This document shows positions 11,987 to 13,723 of a stretch of DNA of 13,723 bases, piece by piece; positions within the stretch are counted from its first letter, which is position 1; every line of letters begins with the position of its first letter. A program made the translations under genes and the position numbers. The stretch comes from an uncultured Actinomyces sp. (GTDB lineage: Bacteria > Actinomycetota > Actinomycetes > Actinomycetales > Actinomycetaceae): NCBI GenBank assembly GCA_938040725.1, contig CALHZX010000092.1, positions 1 through 13,723 of the forward strand, in the 5' to 3' direction. The notes beneath the pieces were generated by a model. That model was given only the letters and a program-made list of their open reading frames with translations. It was not told the origin of the DNA and searched no databases.

Positions 11987-12388
11987 TCAGTTGGCGCCCT
12001 CGGTGATGGTCACCTTGAAGTCGGTCGTGATGCCATCCGGATCGGTCAGGCTCACGGTGATCGGGTCGTCTTCCTCGCCCAGCGCACGCAGCGGGTGCAG
12101 GGTGACAATGTTCTTCTCGGACTTGCCGACCTCGAGGGCGGTCGGGTCAGAGACCTCGATCGTCCACTTGGCGGCCTTGTCGGAGTCGGCCAGCTTGATT
12201 TTCAGGTCGCGCTTCTCGGGGACCTTGATGCCACTGTCGTCGATCTGAGCGATGGGACGCTCGACCGTCTTGACGTCCTTCGGGGTCACGTAGGAGTGAG
12301 CGGAATCGGAATCGGTGGCGCAGCCGGTCAGGGCGGTGATGCCCAGGCCGAGAGCCAGCACTGCAGTAAGGATGGAACGCTTGTTCAT
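11987..12388 (-). CDS. Small putative lipoprotein of unknown function
   Basis: A 133-residue secreted lipoprotein candidate. The signal peptide begins MNKRS, has a hydrophobic core rich in Leu/Ala/Gly and ends with lipobox LTGC, making Cys23 the lipidated residue. The mature part (about 110 residues) is soluble and rich in Asp, Lys, Thr and Val, with alternating beta-type stretches (KWTIEVSD, KNIVTLHPL, DPITVSLTD, TDFKVTITEG), suggesting a beta-sandwich such as an Ig-like domain, presented at the cell surface. I recognise no family. ATG 12388 gives a textbook signal peptide; an in-frame ATG at 12406 with GAGG upstream would add MLSIVL and cannot be excluded. It lies 77 bases downstream of the alpha/beta hydrolase on the same strand, and may have its own promoter: TAGTAT ends seven bases before ATG 12388. 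Confidence 0.82.
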   Translation of the reverse strand: MNKRSILTAVLALGLGITALTGCATDSDSAHSYVTPKDVKTVERPIAQIDDSGIKVPEKRDLKIKLADSDKAAKWTIEVSDPTALEVGKSEKNIVTLHPLRALGEEDDPITVSLTDPDGITTDFKVTITEGAN

Positions 12389-12465
12389 AAGCACAATACT
12401 AAGCATCCATCCTCACAGATATGGATCACAAGGCACGTTTTGGGACGATGTCACAACATCTCCCG

Positions 12466-13401
12466 TCACATGGACCAGACCAGCGCCTCCGATTCCACGT
12501 CCGCCCAGTACGAGCTGGCAAACTCCGCCCACTGCTGCGGGAACTGCAGCTGGGGACTGTGCGTGCCCCCTCGAATGACGCTCTCGCGGGCCCCCAGGTC
12601 GGCAGCCTCCTCGGCGTACCACGAGGGCGGCCAGATCTCGTCCTGGTCACCGTACAGCACGTGCACGGGCACGCCCGTGGCCGCGAGCGCGGGGGTGTCG
12701 GGGCGCAGCTGGGAGAGGATGCGGGCGATGCCCACAAGGTTTTCCGAGGCCGTATCGAGCGCACGAATACGTTGGAATTCCGCCCATCCGACGCCGGGTT
12801 CGTCGAAGTTCATGTCGGGGAAGTAGGTGCGCAGCACCTGCTGGCGCGCGCCGGGGCCCGTGGGCAGAGGGTCAAGGATCGGCAGGGTGTTCATCCAGTC
12901 GTAGACGGCCCGACCCGAGCAGAACAGGGTGACGGAGGCGAAGAGGTCGGGGCGCTTGACGACGGCCGCACGCGCGACGATGCCGCCGAAGGAGTGTCCC
13001 ACGAGGTGCACGCGTCCCGAGGTCCCGGCCCAGGCCTCGGCGACGGCGATGAGGTCACCGACAAAGTCGCTCATCCCGTACGCGCCCAGGCCGGCAGGCG
13101 CGGCGGACCCGCCTTGGCCTCGTTGCGAGTACGCGAGCACGTCCCAACCAGCCTCCCCGAGGAACGGCAGGACGGTTGAGTAGTCTTCCTTGGATCCGGT
13201 GTATCCGGGGACGAGGAGGGCGCGGCTTCGTCCTGCGTCGCCCGGGGCCGACGCCGCTGAAATAGCAGGTGTGCCGTCGACGAGGGCGGGGGCGCTCGGG
13301 CCGGTCAGCAGGCCGCTCAGCTCGCCGGCCGGGGAGGGGACAACGACGGGGATGACGTTTGCTGCCAGCGCAAAAGGACCGAAAGGCTCTATCTGTTTCA
13401 C
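12466..13401 (-). CDS. Alpha/beta hydrolase fold enzyme
   Basis: A 311-residue (from GTG 13401) serine hydrolase. Motifs in order, counted from this start: LLVPGYTGSKEDYS (62-75), the oxyanion-hole loop with PG in place of the more usual HG; DVLAYSQRGQGGS (87-99); nucleophile elbow GHSFGG with Ser137; GDQDEIWP (251-258) with the acid Asp254; and GGTHSPQ with His281. The triad is complete. A cap region of about 90 residues lies between Ser and Asp (about 150-240). An Ala/Pro/Ser-rich stretch (about 36-60) before the oxyanion loop is unusual. There is no signal peptide, so it is cytoplasmic; substrate is unknown (ester, lactone or lipase-like roles are possible). GTG 13401 is chosen because TACGAT lies seven bases upstream and a TTG at 13431 would overlap the divergent nitroreductase gene. 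Confidence 0.88.
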   Translation of the reverse strand: MKQIEPFGPFALAANVIPVVVPSPAGELSGLLTGPSAPALVDGTPAISAASAPGDAGRSRALLVPGYTGSKEDYSTVLPFLGEAGWDVLAYSQRGQGGSAAPAGLGAYGMSDFVGDLIAVAEAWAGTSGRVHLVGHSFGGIVARAAVVKRPDLFASVTLFCSGRAVYDWMNTLPILDPLPTGPGARQQVLRTYFPDMNFDEPGVGWAEFQRIRALDTASENLVGIARILSQLRPDTPALAATGVPVHVLYGDQDEIWPPSWYAEEAADLGARESVIRGGTHSPQLQFPQQWAEFASSYWADVESEALVWSM

Positions 13402-13408
13402 GCACCCA

Positions 13409-13424
13409 ATCGTAGAATGAACAC
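13409..13424. promoter_or_regulatory. Overlapping divergent leaderless -10 elements
   Basis: On the plus strand TAGAAT (13413-13418) is followed by six bases and then ATG 13425. On the minus strand TACGAT (13414-13409) is followed by seven bases and then GTG 13401. The two hexamers share two base pairs (13413-13414), so the two promoters should compete. No Shine-Dalgarno sequences precede either gene. Confidence 0.5.
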
Positions 13425-13723
13425 ATGACAAACGAGACGATTGCGAGCCAGCTCGCCCACCGCACGATCCGCGCCTACAAGGAGCGGCCCCTCACCGAGG
13501 CCGAAATCGAAACCCTCATGGAGGTGGCCCGCCACACTGCAACCGCCTCCTACCTGCAGGGGTACACGGTCCTGCACATCACCGACCCGCAGGTGCGCGA
13601 GAAGATCTACGCCGCATCCGGCCAGCCCTACGTGGGCGGCACGAAGGGCGACATGTTCATCTTCGTCGTCGACCTGTACCGCAACAGCCGCATCCGCGCC
13701 GAGCAGGGCGTCTCCTCGGAGGC
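13425..13723 (+). CDS. NfsA-like nitroreductase / NADPH-flavin oxidoreductase, 3' end outside window
   Basis: The first 99 codons of a flavin-dependent nitroreductase; the gene runs off the right edge. The N-terminal HRTIRAYKERPLTEAEIETL (12-31) is the FMN-phosphate binding Arg-containing signature (HRSIR-type), followed by EVARHTATASYLQGYTVLHI (33-52), the S-x-x-Q-G segment contacting the flavin in NfsA/FRP enzymes. The region KGDMFIFVVDLYRNSR is the core beta-strand with the family's typical aromatic/Arg pattern. Members reduce nitroaromatics, quinones or flavins with NADPH; they are cytoplasmic homodimers. It is divergent from the alpha/beta hydrolase with only 23 bases between start codons and appears leaderless. 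Family is secure, subgroup (NfsA/Frp) probable; the missing C-terminal half prevents more. Confidence 0.88.
   Translation, partial: MTNETIASQLAHRTIRAYKERPLTEAEIETLMEVARHTATASYLQGYTVLHITDPQVREKIYAASGQPYVGGTKGDMFIFVVDLYRNSRIRAEQGVSSE

Noticed and set aside
12447..12460. GATGT-CACA-ACATC hairpin after the alpha/beta hydrolase gene as a terminator
   Set aside because: Only five base pairs, A/T-rich and without a T-run on the minus strand; too weak to call.

Overview
The window is high-GC DNA with dense, short-spaced genes, a preference for GTG/ATG starts, hairpin terminators without clear U-tracts, and several start codons placed directly behind a -10 hexamer (leaderless style). This points to an actinobacterium, most likely of the Actinomyces/Schaalia group; the group-level guess is inference from gene style and content, not a direct identification. 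I see no rRNA, tRNA, CRISPR array, insertion sequence or phage gene.

Layout. 1-450 (-): the N-terminal 150 codons of a cyclophilin-type peptidyl-prolyl isomerase, divergent from 602-1198 (+), an Ala-rich single-span membrane protein. A long hairpin separates the latter from a convergent Cof-type HAD phosphatase (1354-2217, -). Upstream of that, 2328-4417 (-) is a two-gene FtsX-type ABC exporter (ATPase then permease, ATGA overlap). A 104-bp divergent promoter region leads to 4522-5988 (+), a clear but divergent S-adenosylhomocysteine hydrolase homologue, followed by 6073-7365 (+), a TRZ/ATZ amidohydrolase of the SAH/MTA/aminofutalosine deaminase type, and 7419-7868 (+), a DUF985 cupin. A 50-residue charged helical protein (7998-8150) with a very strong ribosome binding site comes next, then a complete polar amino-acid ABC importer (lipoprotein, permease, ATPase; 8384-10912).

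11085-11911 is a toxin-antitoxin pair of the TacA/TacT kind (DUF1778 ribbon-helix-helix antitoxin, GNAT acetyltransferase toxin), with a recognisable promoter and a perfect palindromic operator. It is less GC-rich than its surroundings and is bracketed by near-identical 16-bp terminator-proximal repeats. The last part holds a small lipoprotein (11987-12388, -), an alpha/beta hydrolase (12466-13401, -) and the start of an NfsA-like nitroreductase (13425 onward, +), the last two reading from overlapping back-to-back -10 elements.

The most interesting content is the pairing of an SAHH-fold protein that has lost several adenosine-contacting histidines with a neighbouring purine-deaminase-like amidohydrolase. 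This arrangement would fit a deaminate-then-hydrolyse route for S-adenosylhomocysteine (through S-inosylhomocysteine) or another nucleoside thioether, although the assignment is inference. The rest is mostly ordinary housekeeping, transport and accessory content.
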